A stretch of DNA of 64,000 nt, from positions 2,852,001 through 2,916,000 of the forward strand of contig JASISA010000025.1 of NCBI GenBank assembly GCA_031771865.1, read 5' to 3'. Below the pieces are notes generated by a model. That model searched no databases. It saw only the letters and a program-made list of their open reading frames with translations, and was not told where the DNA came from. This document shows, piece after piece, positions 21,633 to 32,736 of this stretch. Every line of letters begins with the position of its first letter. Position 1 is the stretch's first letter. Position numbers and translations under genes: made by a program. The stretch comes from Nothophaeocryptopus gaeumannii (lineage: Eukaryota > Ascomycota > Dothideomycetes > Mycosphaerellales > Mycosphaerellaceae).

Positions 21633-22082
21633 TTAACCGCTCCGCTGTTGCAAAGTTTCCTCATACCACTTCAATTGTGCTGGAAACTCCTCATCAAATT
21701 CTTCAAACTTTGGCACATTGTCCTCAGCAACGTGATACCACGCAGGCTTCTCTTTCAGCCAAATATGGCACGCAATGCCTGGCATCTCCCATTCGTTCTC
21801 GACAATCGTTGCAGCAGCAACATGCGTCTTCTCGGGGTAGCATTCGTACTGAATCGTCAAGGTCCCGCCGCATTTCTCGCAACATGATCGCACCGCAAGA
21901 TCCATAAGTCTGAAAGTCTTTATCAGACCCGACCAGCTCAACGAAGATCGAGTCACTCCCATCCAAGCCACGACGGGAGCGCCGGAGACGAGTTGGCATT
22001 GCTTGCAGTAGCACAGATCGAGATGTTGGGGCGGAGAGGTCGACATCCAGGAGACAGAGGCGCAAGCGCAAGTGCCTTTCAT
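21633..22082 (-). CDS. GFA-family zinc protein (glutathione-dependent formaldehyde-activating type)
   Basis: The 149-residue protein has the zinc-binding pattern of the GFA/CENP-V fold: CACASVSW near the start, CYCKQCQLVSGAPVVAW, and CCEKCGGTL in the middle. These account for two zinc sites. The founding member was proposed to help formaldehyde react with glutathione; most fungal members are of unknown substrate. The length is normal for a single-domain member. It has no signal peptide and should be cytosolic. It is a single exon, lying tail-to-tail with the small plus-strand frame before it. Confidence 0.88.
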   Translation of the reverse strand: MKGTCACASVSWMSTSPPQHLDLCYCKQCQLVSGAPVVAWMGVTRSSLSWSGLIKTFRLMDLAVRSCCEKCGGTLTIQYECYPEKTHVAAATIVENEWEMPGIACHIWLKEKPAWYHVAEDNVPKFEEFDEEFPAQLKWYEETLQQRSG

Positions 22083-22614
22083 GAACTCGTTGGGAGCTTA
22101 TGAAGCCGAAGACATGATGTTGTGAGTGAGGTTTGAAGGTTTGGGAGAAGTGAAACTTGGCATGCCGGGGGTCCTCAGATGCATTTGAACGATTGGTCGC
22201 GGAATGGCAGAGCCCTGTTCGAATGGCTGAGTAATTAAACTAAGCAACGCCTCTGAAGGGCAAAGGCTGATGAAATGACCCTCACAATCTGAATCCTACT
22301 CCCACAGCGAACCAGACTAGAAGGCCGTTGTTGTGAGCCTGTGTTTCATGCGCGTCAGGAGGACCGCTGTGGCGTACCAGAGGCTTGCTGTCATGTTTGC
22401 GTTCGCAGCTGAAGGCTCGCGGTTCACTTCACAACTTCACTTCGTCAGTCCAGACGAAACAGCATCTCAGTGTCGAGGCAGGTTGAGGTTGCCAAGAATG
22501 GCTCAAGAGCATACACGATAGTAGAACTCATACCGGATCTGGACCGGGCGGAGATAGGACCCCAGCTGACGCGGCAGCATCTCTCTCGGCGAACACTATT
22601 ACTAACAACACGAT
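22083..22614. promoter_or_regulatory. Divergent promoter region, GFA gene and sulfatase
   Basis: These 532 bases lie between the starts of the minus-strand GFA gene and the plus-strand sulfatase. No gene or repeat is visible. The divergent layout could allow shared control but no site is claimed. Confidence 0.35.
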
Positions 22615-24460
22615 ATGCTTTCAAGGATGCTTCTTCGGTATTTGCTAGCATGGGCAATGCTGGCTGTGTCAAGCTATGCACAATCTGCCAAGCCGAACGT
22701 CGTCCTAATCATGACGGATGACCAGGATCTTCATCTGGACTCACTCAGTGTGATGCCGAATGTCACAAGTCTGATCGGTATGCAAGGAATCACCTACAAC
22801 AAGCACTACTGCACAGTGGCTTGGTGTTGCCCGAGTCGAGTCAATGTGCTGACTGGAAGAGCCGCCCACAACACCAATGTCACGAATCTAAATCTGCCCT
22901 ATGGAGGCTGGCCGAAGTTCGTCAAGGAAGGTCTTACGGACAATTACCTTCCTCTTTGGATCAAGAGTTCCGGTGCCAGGACTTACTACGTTGGCAAGTT
23001 GATGAACTCCTATACTGGTCAGTCTTGGGATAAGCCTTACCCTCCAGGATGGACGAACAGCACTTTCCTCATTGACCCATTCACTTACAATTACCATAAC
23101 GGGACCTGGACGAATGGAGATGGTGACAAGCCTTGGACGAGATACACCAACCATACCACTCTGATCACCCAGGCCAAGGCGCTCGGTTTCATTGATGATG
23201 CCGCGAATTCAGGAGAGCAGTTCTTCTTGATGGTAGCTCCGGTTGCTCCTCATGCTCAGATGATCGGAAATGGACCGCAGCTTCCTCCACCTGCGCCTCC
23301 GGAGTTCGTAGGCGCCTTCAATAATACAATAGCGCCTCGCACGCCCAATTTCAATCCGGATGCGCCGAGTGGCGCTGGATGGGTCTATACCAAAGGCAAG
23401 CAAAGTCCGCAGCGAGTGGACAGGAATGACGACTTTCATCGGCATCGACTGCGAAACTTGGCTGGAGTTGACTGGATGGTTGCTGCGGTGGTCCAAAAGT
23501 TGAAGGATCAAAACCTGCTCGACAACACCTTCGTCATATACACCACAGACAATGGATTCCACATCGGCAATCATCGTCTCGATCCTGGCAAGCGATGCGG
23601 CTATGAAGAGGACATCAACATTCCGCTATTCATCCGCGGGCCGGGTATTCCAGCTGGTGTCACAACGAACACGACCAATAGTCACACAGACATCGCACCC
23701 ACTGTGCTCCAAATGATGGGCATCGATCTACGAGATGACTTTGACGGGCAACCACTTGCCCTTACCTCAGCAGATATGGCAAACAACACAAAGTACGAGC
23801 ACGTCAACGTAGAGTTCTGGGATTCACCCAATGCTCAACCCTGGACTCCGTGGCACAGCGATGGCGACGAGAACCACGATGAAGAGGACAAGCCCACTTA
23901 TTACAACAATACGTACAAGAGTCTACGCATCCAAAGCAACGGCTCAAGCTTTTACTATTCTGTCTGGTGCAGCGGTGAAAAGGAGCTCTACGACATGAAC
24001 GCCGACCAGTATCAAATGAACAATATCCTTCGATCGCCAACCGGACCGAACGAGAATCTTCAGTTCTATTCAAGACCCTGGGACCAACTCGCCAGCAGGC
24101 TTGATGCTCTGCTCATGGTCTTGAAGACTTGCAAGCAGGATACGTGTCGAGATCCGTATCAGGTCATGTTTCCGAAGGGGCAGGCTGCGAATTTGACAAG
24201 TGCTATGGATACGAAGTATGATTCGTACTTTGAGAAAGCTCCGAAGGTGCAATTTGTTACGTGCTTTTCGGGTGCGATTGAGCAGCTCGAGGGGCCTACC
24301 GCGGAGGAGATGAAGGCTTATAGTACGGGAGTGAGGAACGTGCAGAGCATATTCGGTGAGCAACTTTATTATTCTAGTCATACAAGAATCCTCACTGATC
24401 CAAGTATTCAATGTAGTCGCACTGCTGGTTGCGGCGACTTTGACCTTTTGGAACATATAG
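22615..24460 (+). CDS. Secreted arylsulfatase-type sulfatase
   Basis: A signal peptide (LLRYLLAWAMLAVSSYAQS) is followed by NVVLIMTDDQD, the metal-binding start of the sulfatase fold. CCPSRVNVLTGRAAH holds the C-x-P-S-R site, whose first cysteine (residue 71) would become formylglycine. YTTDNGFHIGNH supplies further active-site residues. The enzyme should cut sulfate esters outside the cell or in the secretory path. Exon 1 runs 22615-24355. A 61-nt intron (24356-24416, GTGAGC...TGTAG) gives a second exon of 44 nt encoding VALLVAATLTFWNI, a hydrophobic tail, with stop at 24460. If the intron is kept, the frame runs on to 24567 and would overlap the neighbouring gene by 10 bases; I prefer the spliced form. 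The product is about 594 residues. Confidence 0.87.
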
Positions 24461-24557
24461 CGACTCACAAAAGTCATGCAGCGTTTTATCCATCGCTATA
24501 CCGAGCGAAAGCCATATTCCAACGACCATTGTATCAGCAAAAAGCTCGTAGCGACCC

Positions 24558-25558
24558 TCATGCCTGATGCGATACGCCGGGCTTCGCTGCTTCTCCCTCG
24601 TAAGACCGCATCTCCATCAACTGCTGTGTGTCTGGCAACGACACGAATCTGACAAACAGGATCTTATAGATCGCTTTGCCGCTGCCCTTCAGCAGCGCAT
24701 TCACCTCGCTCGGAGGGACGACATTGAGCGCCACCATCACGAGTGCCATCAGCAGTGTGTCGAACACGTAGAGCGGCCACCCATGCCAGAAGAGGTAACC
24801 ATCAAGACCCCGAATGTACTCGACCAGGCGAAAGATCGATCGAAAGAACACAAGAGCGCTGGTGAGGTAGATATTGTAAAGATGCTTCTTCCACGGGGTT
24901 GATGCTGTCTCGCATCGGTTCGTCGGACGCTTATGGATTCCGATGTGGAATATGGAGGAGACGATGATGAAGAGGCCGAAGAAGACGACTGGGAATGCGA
25001 GACCGATGATGAGGATCGTGCAGCCTGTGTCGGAGGTCGACTTGGAGTCTGAAAGACAGAAGACCAGCACCTGGTGCACATCAAGTCAGCTCCCCCACCC
25101 TTCTCGTGGAGTCGTTGATGTGGCCCGAACATACCACCACCCTGCATCAAAAAGGCACACACATTCCCCAGCACAAAATTCTTCGTCAACCACCTCACCG
25201 GCACAATCAAATACTTCTGCCCCTCACACAACCTTGTAATCCTCCCCAACTCCATATACATGCTCGCGCCAGACAAACTCGGGGCCACCAGCAAGAACAC
25301 CTGACCGATGGCATACGGCATCAAAGTCGTATTGGGATACTCATCAGCAGAATAGTTCCGAACGGCGTAACCGACGACTTCGCAAATACCGCGGAGCCAG
25401 AAGCAGAGGAAGTACCATGTGCGAGTACGGAAGAGTTGATAGCCGTGGAGGGAGGTTAGGATGAAGAAGATCAACGTTGTGGCGGCTGCAAGGGCAATAG
25501 AGGGTGGATATTTGTAGAGGTCGCAGTGCTCGCAGGTTTCGGTGTTGGCGGAGGACAT
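24558..25558 (-). CDS. RTA1-family lipid-translocating membrane protein
   Basis: Two exons, 25558-25135 and 25048-24558, are separated by an 86-nt intron (25134-25049, GTATGT...TTTCAG) and give 304 residues. The protein begins SSANTETCEHCDLYKY and then has seven hydrophobic segments. Landmarks are GICEVVGYAVR and APSLSGASMYMELGRI in the first half, and DGYLFWHGWPLYVFDTLLMAL near the end, all typical of the RTA1 family. Members sit in the plasma membrane and are linked to lipid asymmetry and resistance to toxic compounds such as 7-aminocholesterol. The frame extends upstream of 25558, but that Met fits the family N-terminus. It converges with the sulfatase, with about 97 bases between stops in the favoured model. 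Confidence 0.88.
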
Positions 25559-25816
25559 TGTTGGGGATCGGTCAAGGTACGAATTGGCCGTGTTGTGGGT
25601 GTCTTCGATGGAACGAGGGAAGGTGATATTCTGATGAAAGATGCCGATGCGCTCGGAGGCTCGAAATATGAGGAACGGACCGAGCTTTTGTTCGTTCACG
25701 ATGTTGATGCCAATGGTATTGTGGACTGCCGACAGACACATATCGACCGCAGTTTCTGCTCACCGACGACACAGCCACAATCGAAACCACTGCTTGACGA
25801 TAACATCGTGGCGAAG

Positions 25817-26175
25817 TCACTGAGACTGGTCGTCCAAACCCTCACCGTTGTCTAACGGCTGGGCGAATTCCAATGGGAAGCCTGGCATACGAGTGAAACC
25901 ATATACGACGAGTGATTGTGCACGATAACAGGCTGTATGGATCCCGTCTGGGCATCTTGCAAAGGACATTGAAAGTGCGGAAGTGTTTCCACGCTGCGGA
26001 CATGATGTAGCGTGCTCGCAAGTCGGGAGGCTATCTTCAGAGACATGGTATGCTTCACCAATCTGGAAGCCATGCTCGTGTATGTTGAATAAGGTGAAGT
26101 ACACACAGCCTTCTCGAGTTCGTTCCTCGTCCACACATTGTATTACTTGGATTCCTCGTTCTTCGTTCATCGACA
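25817..26175 (-). CDS. Hypothetical 119-residue protein
   Basis: An open frame begins at ATG 26175-26173 and ends at 25817. Its product is rich in Cys and His (CEHATSCPQRG, FARCPDGIHTACYRAQS) and does not look like a random shadow, but I recognise no family. Its start codon shares base 26175 with the start codon of the divergent Zn2Cys6 gene, so if both are real they have almost no leader on one side. There is no signal peptide. Confidence is low. Confidence 0.3.
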
Positions 26176-27427
26176 TGGGGCCGGACTCCCGGCTGATGCG
26201 AAAGTCGAGACAAGGCTGTGTGGGATGCAAGAAGAGAAGAGTCAAGGTGAGTGGATCCCTTTTACATCAACTTGGTGGCATACTGTCCGTGCCTCTGTCC
26301 AATCACCACCTGCTGATCTTGCAGGAACGTAGTGTTCTGAAGAGAAGCTTGCCTGCAGAAATTGCCAATTCAGGGGCGAAGTCTGCAACTACGACAGCAT
26401 AGGAACATGTCCATCATGTGCCTGTCCCGATTGCCATGGTGTGGCACCGACGCTTGCGTTGCACGTTCGCGACTCCATCGACGTCCCAGCTTTAGAATTT
26501 GCCTGTCACTACGCACGCTACACGTACGAGACGCTGATCGCCGAGCCTGTCAACGACAATTTCAAGCCATCATTCGGACCGCCTGAATCCCTACAGTATT
26601 CTATCCTTCTCGATCTGCACCTTGCATTGGGGACAACCCATCTGGCATGCATACATCGAGAGCCAAGCTATGTTGAACACGCGATCCGATATCAGAATCG
26701 AGGGCTTGCCAAGTTCCAACGCATGCTACCAGACTTTCCTCGATCAGACGAGTGTCTTCCCATGTTTGCATTCTCATCAATACTTGGCATTCTCCACTCT
26801 GGGTTGTCTCGAGCACCTAATCCAAATGGCGGAAGTTCTTCGCCGTGCATCAATGCGTTCTGCGGAGTGGGCCAGTTATGGGACGGATCACGTTCCATCC
26901 TGAGCCTTACGAAGCAGGTGTCGTCAGACAAACAATACGCCGATTTTTTCGTCGACCTGGTCGTCGTACAGGAGTTCATACACGGTCCACCGCAGAATTT
27001 GCAAGATGCCACAGCAGATATCGAAGCAGAGATCGACCGCAGTCGCGAACTGATCGATGAGGAATGCATCGGCGAGCATCGAGAGCTGCTACAAGGAATG
27101 CTGGTGGTCCTTAGGCGTGTCAGTTCGTATCACAGCACGAGCCGACCGGCTCTTTTGACCGCGTTCTGTTGTGCGGCAACAGACGGGTTTATGGACTTAT
27201 TGAGAGGTGCCGACCCGCACGCGTTTGTCATCACTGGTATACACGCAGCTCTATTGAATCGGCTGGATGATGGCTGGTGGTCCAAATGCTATAGGCTAGA
27301 CCTCATGAATGAGGTATCAGCTGGCTGTGACAACGACCGGCATCTTGACGTGCATCGGCGCTGGAGAGAGTTGACAAGCCATCTGGCGAGCAAAGGTCTA
27401 TTGACCTCAATTACAATATTAACATGA
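26175..27427 (+). CDS. Zn2Cys6 fungal transcription factor
   Basis: Exon 1 (26175-26246) encodes the first half of a zinc cluster, RQGCVGCKKRRVK. An 86-nt intron (26247-26332) joins it in frame to exon 2 (26333-27427), which continues CSEEKLACRNCQFRGEVC. The six cysteines have the spacing 2-6-6-2-6, a normal Gal4-type DNA-binding domain. The rest of the 388 residues is mostly helical, with a fungal-regulator C-terminal region (e.g. ESLQYSILLDLHLALGTTHL) known from many uncharacterised regulators. The intron inside the zinc cluster is a common position. The target genes are unknown; nothing nearby identifies a cluster under its control. Confidence 0.82.
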
Positions 27428-27444
27428 GTACATTCATGTTGTCA

Positions 27445-30400
27445 TTACTTTTCCCCACGATTCCAGAGCAAGAATCTGCTGGACCTCCTCTGTTGCTTGG
27501 ACTCAGCAGGGATCTCAGCTTTTTTGGCCCTTGGTGTGTAATCCGCCCATCGTGAAGCCTGGCCAGTTGGTTTACTCTCTGCACCCTGGGTATTCAGTTC
27601 CTTGTACGTGTGGCTCGAAAGCTTAAGCAACTGCAAAAAACTCCCAAAACTCCCAAAATCAGCGTGGATAAGGATGTCGTCCGATACGAATGCCGCAACT
27701 CTGCTGACATCAGAGCCGCCGTAGCTTGACACCTGTTTTCGAGATACCAGTCTGCCGCTAGTGGCTTCCCAGACTTTTAGCTCGGTAACTTTGCCGTCTG
27801 CATAGAGAGTGCAGATGAATGTGCCTTTAGGAGATATTATCAGTCCTGTTGGCGGCTTTAAGAACAGATAGGTACTACGGCGCTCAACCTGGAGAATCCT
27901 GAGGCGACAGCTCAAGAAGGGTTTACCAGGTTGCTTCTGCCATACCCATAATGCAGCGGTGCTCAATGCTCGGCCAGATGCTGCAGCAATCTTGCCGTCC
28001 GCGGAGAACTGGATATCAGTCACATGGTCGTAGCTGACCATGGACTCTATCTGTGGCAAGCCGTCTGTGGCTGTGGACCAGAACCTGATCGTTTTATTGT
28101 TGGAGACGGATGCGATGATGTTGCCAGCAGGGCACGTTTTGAGGCGATTGATGCCTGGTGTAAACTCCGAGTTCAGGACAGGTAACGAGTCGGACTGCAG
28201 CGAAATGGTCTCGGCATTTGTCGCATCGTCTTTTGAGTCGCGAATGGGCCATACCATTAATGTGTTCGATATATTTCCGGCCATGATCTTCTTCCTGTCC
28301 TGCGAGAAGGCAAAAGAATTTGCGAGGGAGGCAAGAGAACTTTCGACGGACGCCGTGGGAGGGGTTGAAAGTTTGCGAATGGGCTCTCCGGGTTTGAGGC
28401 TGAGGTCCTTTACACACACCCTGCCTCCCGAATCGAGCCATGCGAGTAATTTCCCATCCGAAGAGAAGGTCGCACAGCAACCGCTCATCCTGAGTCCTCG
28501 GTAGCGGTCTACGATTCGAACCCTTCCCTTGTCGATTTTCCAGATTAAAAGTGAGCCCGTCCCAGAGAACGTGACTAGCACATCGGCAGTTGGGCAGAAG
28601 ACAACGCTTGTGACAGCCGTCTCCTTGTCGCCATCGAGGTCGATATGCATCCTCTTACCGCTCAATAAGTCCCAAACACCAAGCTTATGCTCACCCTCGA
28701 TGACTGCTGTGATGTACCTCTTACCTGACGAAAAGACAGGAGCAAGCAGCATTCCAGTTGGAAATCGAGGTAGTGTCGATGCTGACCGTATGTTGAGTTC
28801 ATCTACAATGTCTTCGTTGCTCAAGATGGACTGAACAAGTGGTATGGGCGGTGCTGATGGGTCTTGTGTCGGCACAGAGGGAGTTGGAGCAGATGATGTA
28901 CGATTTGCTGTACCTCTGGGTATTCGGGGTGTGGGTTCGCTGATGTGTGGGACGAGAGCTGGAAACTCGAGAGGAGCATCCTCACTTTCCTCGTTGGTAG
29001 GTACGCTTCGAGACCCATTGGAATGATTCTCGTCGAAATGTGTCTCGTCGCTTACGTTACGCCGATGCGACTGGTTAGAGGAGTTCTGCGCTTCCGCATG
29101 AGGCCCCTTATCTTCGGGTGCCAGTTGCACTCCACTGTCCGTGGTGACCGGATCTTTGTTCTCCTCCAGGGAGGAGCCGCGCTTACTCGCACTTGAAGAT
29201 TGATGCTCGACGCCATGTGAAGGCGAATTACGTGATGGCACGAGCGCCTGCGATGACTGAAGGGCACTGTGCTGCTCTTCACTGATGCCCGAAACCCATT
29301 TCGCGGAAGGGTCAGGCAGTACAATATCGGCACTAGGCAAGGTAGGGGCGCCTTGCTCAGTACTGCAAGGAATGTTAAAAAATGCCAATTTGCTTGCTGC
29401 GGGTTGGCTTACTTTTTAATACGGACGGAGTCCTGAAAGACAGTCTCGAACTCGGCATCTTGTAAGGCTGTGAGCCAAGCATGTTGAACTGCAATGGACG
29501 CCGACGGCCGACTGGCTGGGTCCGTAGCAAGAGCGTTACCCAAGAACTCAACGCACTCTTTGGTGACGCCTTGCTTCGATTGCAGTTCGTTCAAAGCATC
29601 CTTGATTTTCTCATCCTGATTTGGCTCGAGGAATACATCGTCACCAAAGACAGTTTTCCCAGTCAGAGAATAGTATGTGATCATGCCAGCGGACCAGACA
29701 TCAACAGCGTTGGTGTACGAAGCACCCCTGCCCCCACGGATTTCTTTCACGTATACTTCAGGAGCAACGAATCCGGGTGTAAAGGCAATAGTACGAAGTT
29801 GTGTGCCAGCTCCAGCTCGCTTGCTGATACCGAAGTCAGCAATTTTCACCCACCACTGAGGCCCTATGCTGACAACAAGGATGTTCTGTACGCAGTTTTG
29901 GTCAGTGAGAAACCCGGAGAGTCATCTAAAGATCTCTCACCGTAGGTTTCAGGTCGCGATGCGTGAAGTTCCACTCGTGCATAAAAGCTAGACCTTCAAG
30001 TATCTGGACTGCTATCTGTTGGACCTCGTTTTCTCGAAGTGACGTTTCAAGATGCTTCCCAAGGTCACCCAGTGGTAGATACTCCATAGTCAAGTAGATC
30101 TCGTCCGTCGTCTCGTACCAGCCGAAGGACTTCACGAATGTTCCTTCGAACTTCAGGAATCGTCAGAAGATGTCCTTTACTGGCCATTGGCTCGATTGTT
30201 CATACCTTCTGCTGCGAGAACAAGGCAGCTGCCTCGAGCTCACGATCGTAATTGTCATTCGCTAGCTTTCGAAGCTTTTTCACAGCTCTGACCTGTCCAC
30301 TGCCCTGAAGTCTTTCCAGATACACAGCAGCGAAGCCGCCTCTGCCGATTTCTCGCCAATCTCTTTTCCATATTTGTTCGACGCGAGCTCTTGGGTGGCG

Positions 30401-30511
30401 ACGAGTCGCTCTGTGCCATTGTCTGACTTCGCTGTGGTCATCAGAGAGCGTGACATCCATTCGAAAAAGACGAACGAGGTCTTTCTTCGTATCTGGGCCA
30501 TCGTCTTCCAT
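27445..30511 (-). CDS. Ser/Thr protein kinase fused to WD40 repeats
   Basis: Four exons (30511-30206, 30150-29941, 29885-29413, 29362-27445) joined by 50-55-nt introns give 968 residues with no frame conflict. The N-terminal kinase domain is complete: GRGGFAAV loop (56-63), Lys78 in AVKKL, HRDLKPTN catalytic loop (Asp168), DFG at 189-191, APEV, and DVWSAGMITYYSLTG. It should therefore be an active kinase. A Ser/Pro/Thr-rich linker of ~220 residues follows. The C-terminal ~430 residues contain WD40-like blades (ELGVWDL-type strand ends such as KLGVWDLLSGK, SLLIWKIDKG, TIRFWSTATDG), enough for one propeller. WD40 domains bind partners, so this may be a sensor or scaffolded kinase. It is divergent from the HeLo-pseudokinase gene; the start codons are ~337 bases apart. 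A longer N-terminus is possible because the frame is open upstream of 30511. Confidence 0.85.
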
Positions 30512-30848
30512 CTTATCGACGTCTGGATGTCCCGGAAATTGAGTAAGATGACGGGCGTAGAGTCACGAGCACTCGATCTTCGTCTTCCCGACGACAAGTA
30601 GTGCGAGGCATTGGTGAGAGAGGTGGGCGGCTCGAGTTGGAGAATCAGGCTGAGAGCCGCCTACTTCAGAAGATATGGATTGATATGCTTTGCATAATGT
30701 GGCTTGAGTGGCTGAGCCGCCTTCTTGCAGGAGATCTGCGCCTGCGGAACAAGCCTCTTCGGCTGGGGATTGAATCTCAGCTCTTGTACTCTAACTTTAG
30801 AACTGTGTTGTAAAACCTTTTTCGTGTTAAAAGGTACCGCCATCGAGT
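30512..30848. promoter_or_regulatory. Shared divergent promoter of the kinase-WD40 and HeLo-pseudokinase genes
   Basis: This 337-base gap separates two head-to-head genes whose products both carry kinase-fold domains. No other gene fits in it. Such a short divergent gap makes co-regulation likely, but I claim no specific operator. The region near 30660-30700 is A/T-rich on the side of the plus-strand gene. Confidence 0.5.
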
Positions 30849-32430
30849 ATGGAATTGTCGGGTCTTGTTATAGGCGCGGCAGGCTTGCTGGCGCTTGTGG
30901 ATTTGAGCTTGAAGTTTGTGCCGCCTTGAATGCTGTGAGTTGTGGCTAACAAGTCGTAGATATGGCGAAGGGCTGGTCGAGCTATGTCGAGCATATCAAG
31001 ATGCAGACAGCCAGCTGAATGAGAGAGTGATCAGCTTGGAGAGCTGTTGGACGCGGACGGGTCTGCAGCTTCAGATTCTGCAGCAGACCCATGCAGACTT
31101 GGATGACACCTTCAAAGACACACAGACCCGGATTTTGACTGTCTTGAGCCAGAAGCTGCTCGTTTCGATCAACAAGATCAACAGCCTCCAGAAATTCGGC
31201 AATGGCGGAGCCCGAAGGCTCAAGTTTGCATTCGCGAAGAAGTACCTGGATGAAGCCATCAAGGACCTCGATACCTGGCAGGCAAGATTCGATCCAACCT
31301 GGTATCTCATTCTGAGGATCATGAAGCCCTCGATCGATCAGCAGCTGGCCCGTGTCACTTCGAGCAGTCCGAAAGTGCTTCAAACGGCACGAGACATGAG
31401 AGATGCTCTCAAAGCCCAGCCAACGCAACGTCGCCACATAACATTCCCATCGAACACGCTGCAAACCACCTTCGATCAGCAACACATCCGCCATAGCAGT
31501 CTGACGTGGATGAAGGAGCGCACAGGCAAGACACATCTTGTCGAGAGATCCGTGTGTGATCCAGCGGTTGACGTCGAGGTAATCGAGCGAGACGTTCGAA
31601 CCTTAGCCACGAGGCTGAACTGCCTGGATGCATCAAGTACTGCCAGTACAGGACTCTTGCACTGCCGTGGAGTGATATGGCAAGCGAGCCGTGGCCATAG
31701 GACAGTCGACATGGTGTTCAAACCGCCCACTTTGTTCGGGGGCACCGCAAGGACCCTTAGAGAAGCGCTCGATGCTGACCCAGAACATTCTCTAAGCGAT
31801 CGCTTACGCCTCGCTCAGAATCTCGCTCGGGCGGTTTGTTTCATGCATAATCTTGATTTCGTACACAAGTGCGTAACGCCTGAAAACATAGTCGAGTTTC
31901 CGGATCCCGAAGGCGGCCTTGGCCCAGTCGCTCTCGTCGGCTTCCAGAATTTTCGAAACGTGTACGGCGCCACGATACGGAGAGGTGATCCAGCTTGGGA
32001 CAGTAATGTCTATCGCCACCCCACCCGGCAGGGCCTGTTTCCGGAGCAGAGCTACCGAATGCAGCACGACATCTATAGTCTTGGTGTATGTTTGCTGGAG
32101 GTCGGCCTATGGTTGCCTCTGGTTCGATACGGCTCCAGTAGTAATACTCCTCAGCGAGGGCCATTACTAGAGCTTTGCCTAGGAGACGAGCGAAGTTCCT
32201 CGCCGACAGCCTTGAAGGACGGACTTGCTGATGTTGCCACGAGGCAACTTCCGCGGAAGGTCGGAGATCGATATCGAGACATCGTCGTGCGCTGTCTCAC
32301 CTGTCTTGACGATGACAATCTGGACTTTGCGGATCTTGAAGAAGGTGGAGACGTCCAAGGCCTATCCATTGGCATCCGATTCATCGAAGCAGTAGGTCCG
32401 AAACCTGATCGCAGTATTACTTGTTCCTGA
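30849..32430 (+). CDS. HeLo-like N-terminal domain plus pseudokinase
   Basis: Exon 1 (30849-30913) encodes MELSGLVIGAAGLLALVDLS, the hydrophobic start typical of HeLo, HeLo-like and STAND N-terminal domains of fungal cell-death proteins. A 46-nt intron (30914-30959) with a perfect GGCTAAC branch site joins it to exon 2 (30960-32430), giving 511 residues. Residues ~22-130 are helical and end near KKYLDEAIKDLDTW. From ~200 on comes a kinase fold that lacks key catalytic residues. The HRD position reads HKC (324-326, in VHKCVTPEN), so the catalytic Asp is Cys. The DFG position reads GFQ (349-351). HDIYSLGVCLLE (391 on) keeps the structural Asp. It is therefore a pseudokinase behind a likely four-helix bundle. 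The HeLo assignment rests on pattern only. Its neighbour is an active kinase. Confidence 0.75.
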
Positions 32431-32736
32431 CAAAGTTGAAGGTCCTGTCCGAGCTGGACGAGATACGGATCTGATACGATTCGTAAGTTTCTGGTCGATT
32501 GCGTCAATAGTTTGTCACGTTGTTGTCAACTACATATAGACAGACGGAGCGATGACTTCGTAGTTCTTGAGGTTTGTGGGAGTTGCCTGGGCTCTTAGTC
32601 AGCTAACAAGGGTGGGGTTCAGGCCGGGTGCTCTCGCCTCACGCATGATATTGCAACCGACTTCAACAAACACCAATGGTGGTATGGGCCAGACCATGAT
32701 CGCCTTCTTATGCCGACATCACATCAAAGCCGACCA

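Noticed and set aside
28499..28520. Possible tRNA T-arm (GGTTCGAATC-like on the minus strand)
   Set aside because: It lies inside the WD40 coding exon and no acceptor or anticodon arm can be paired around it.
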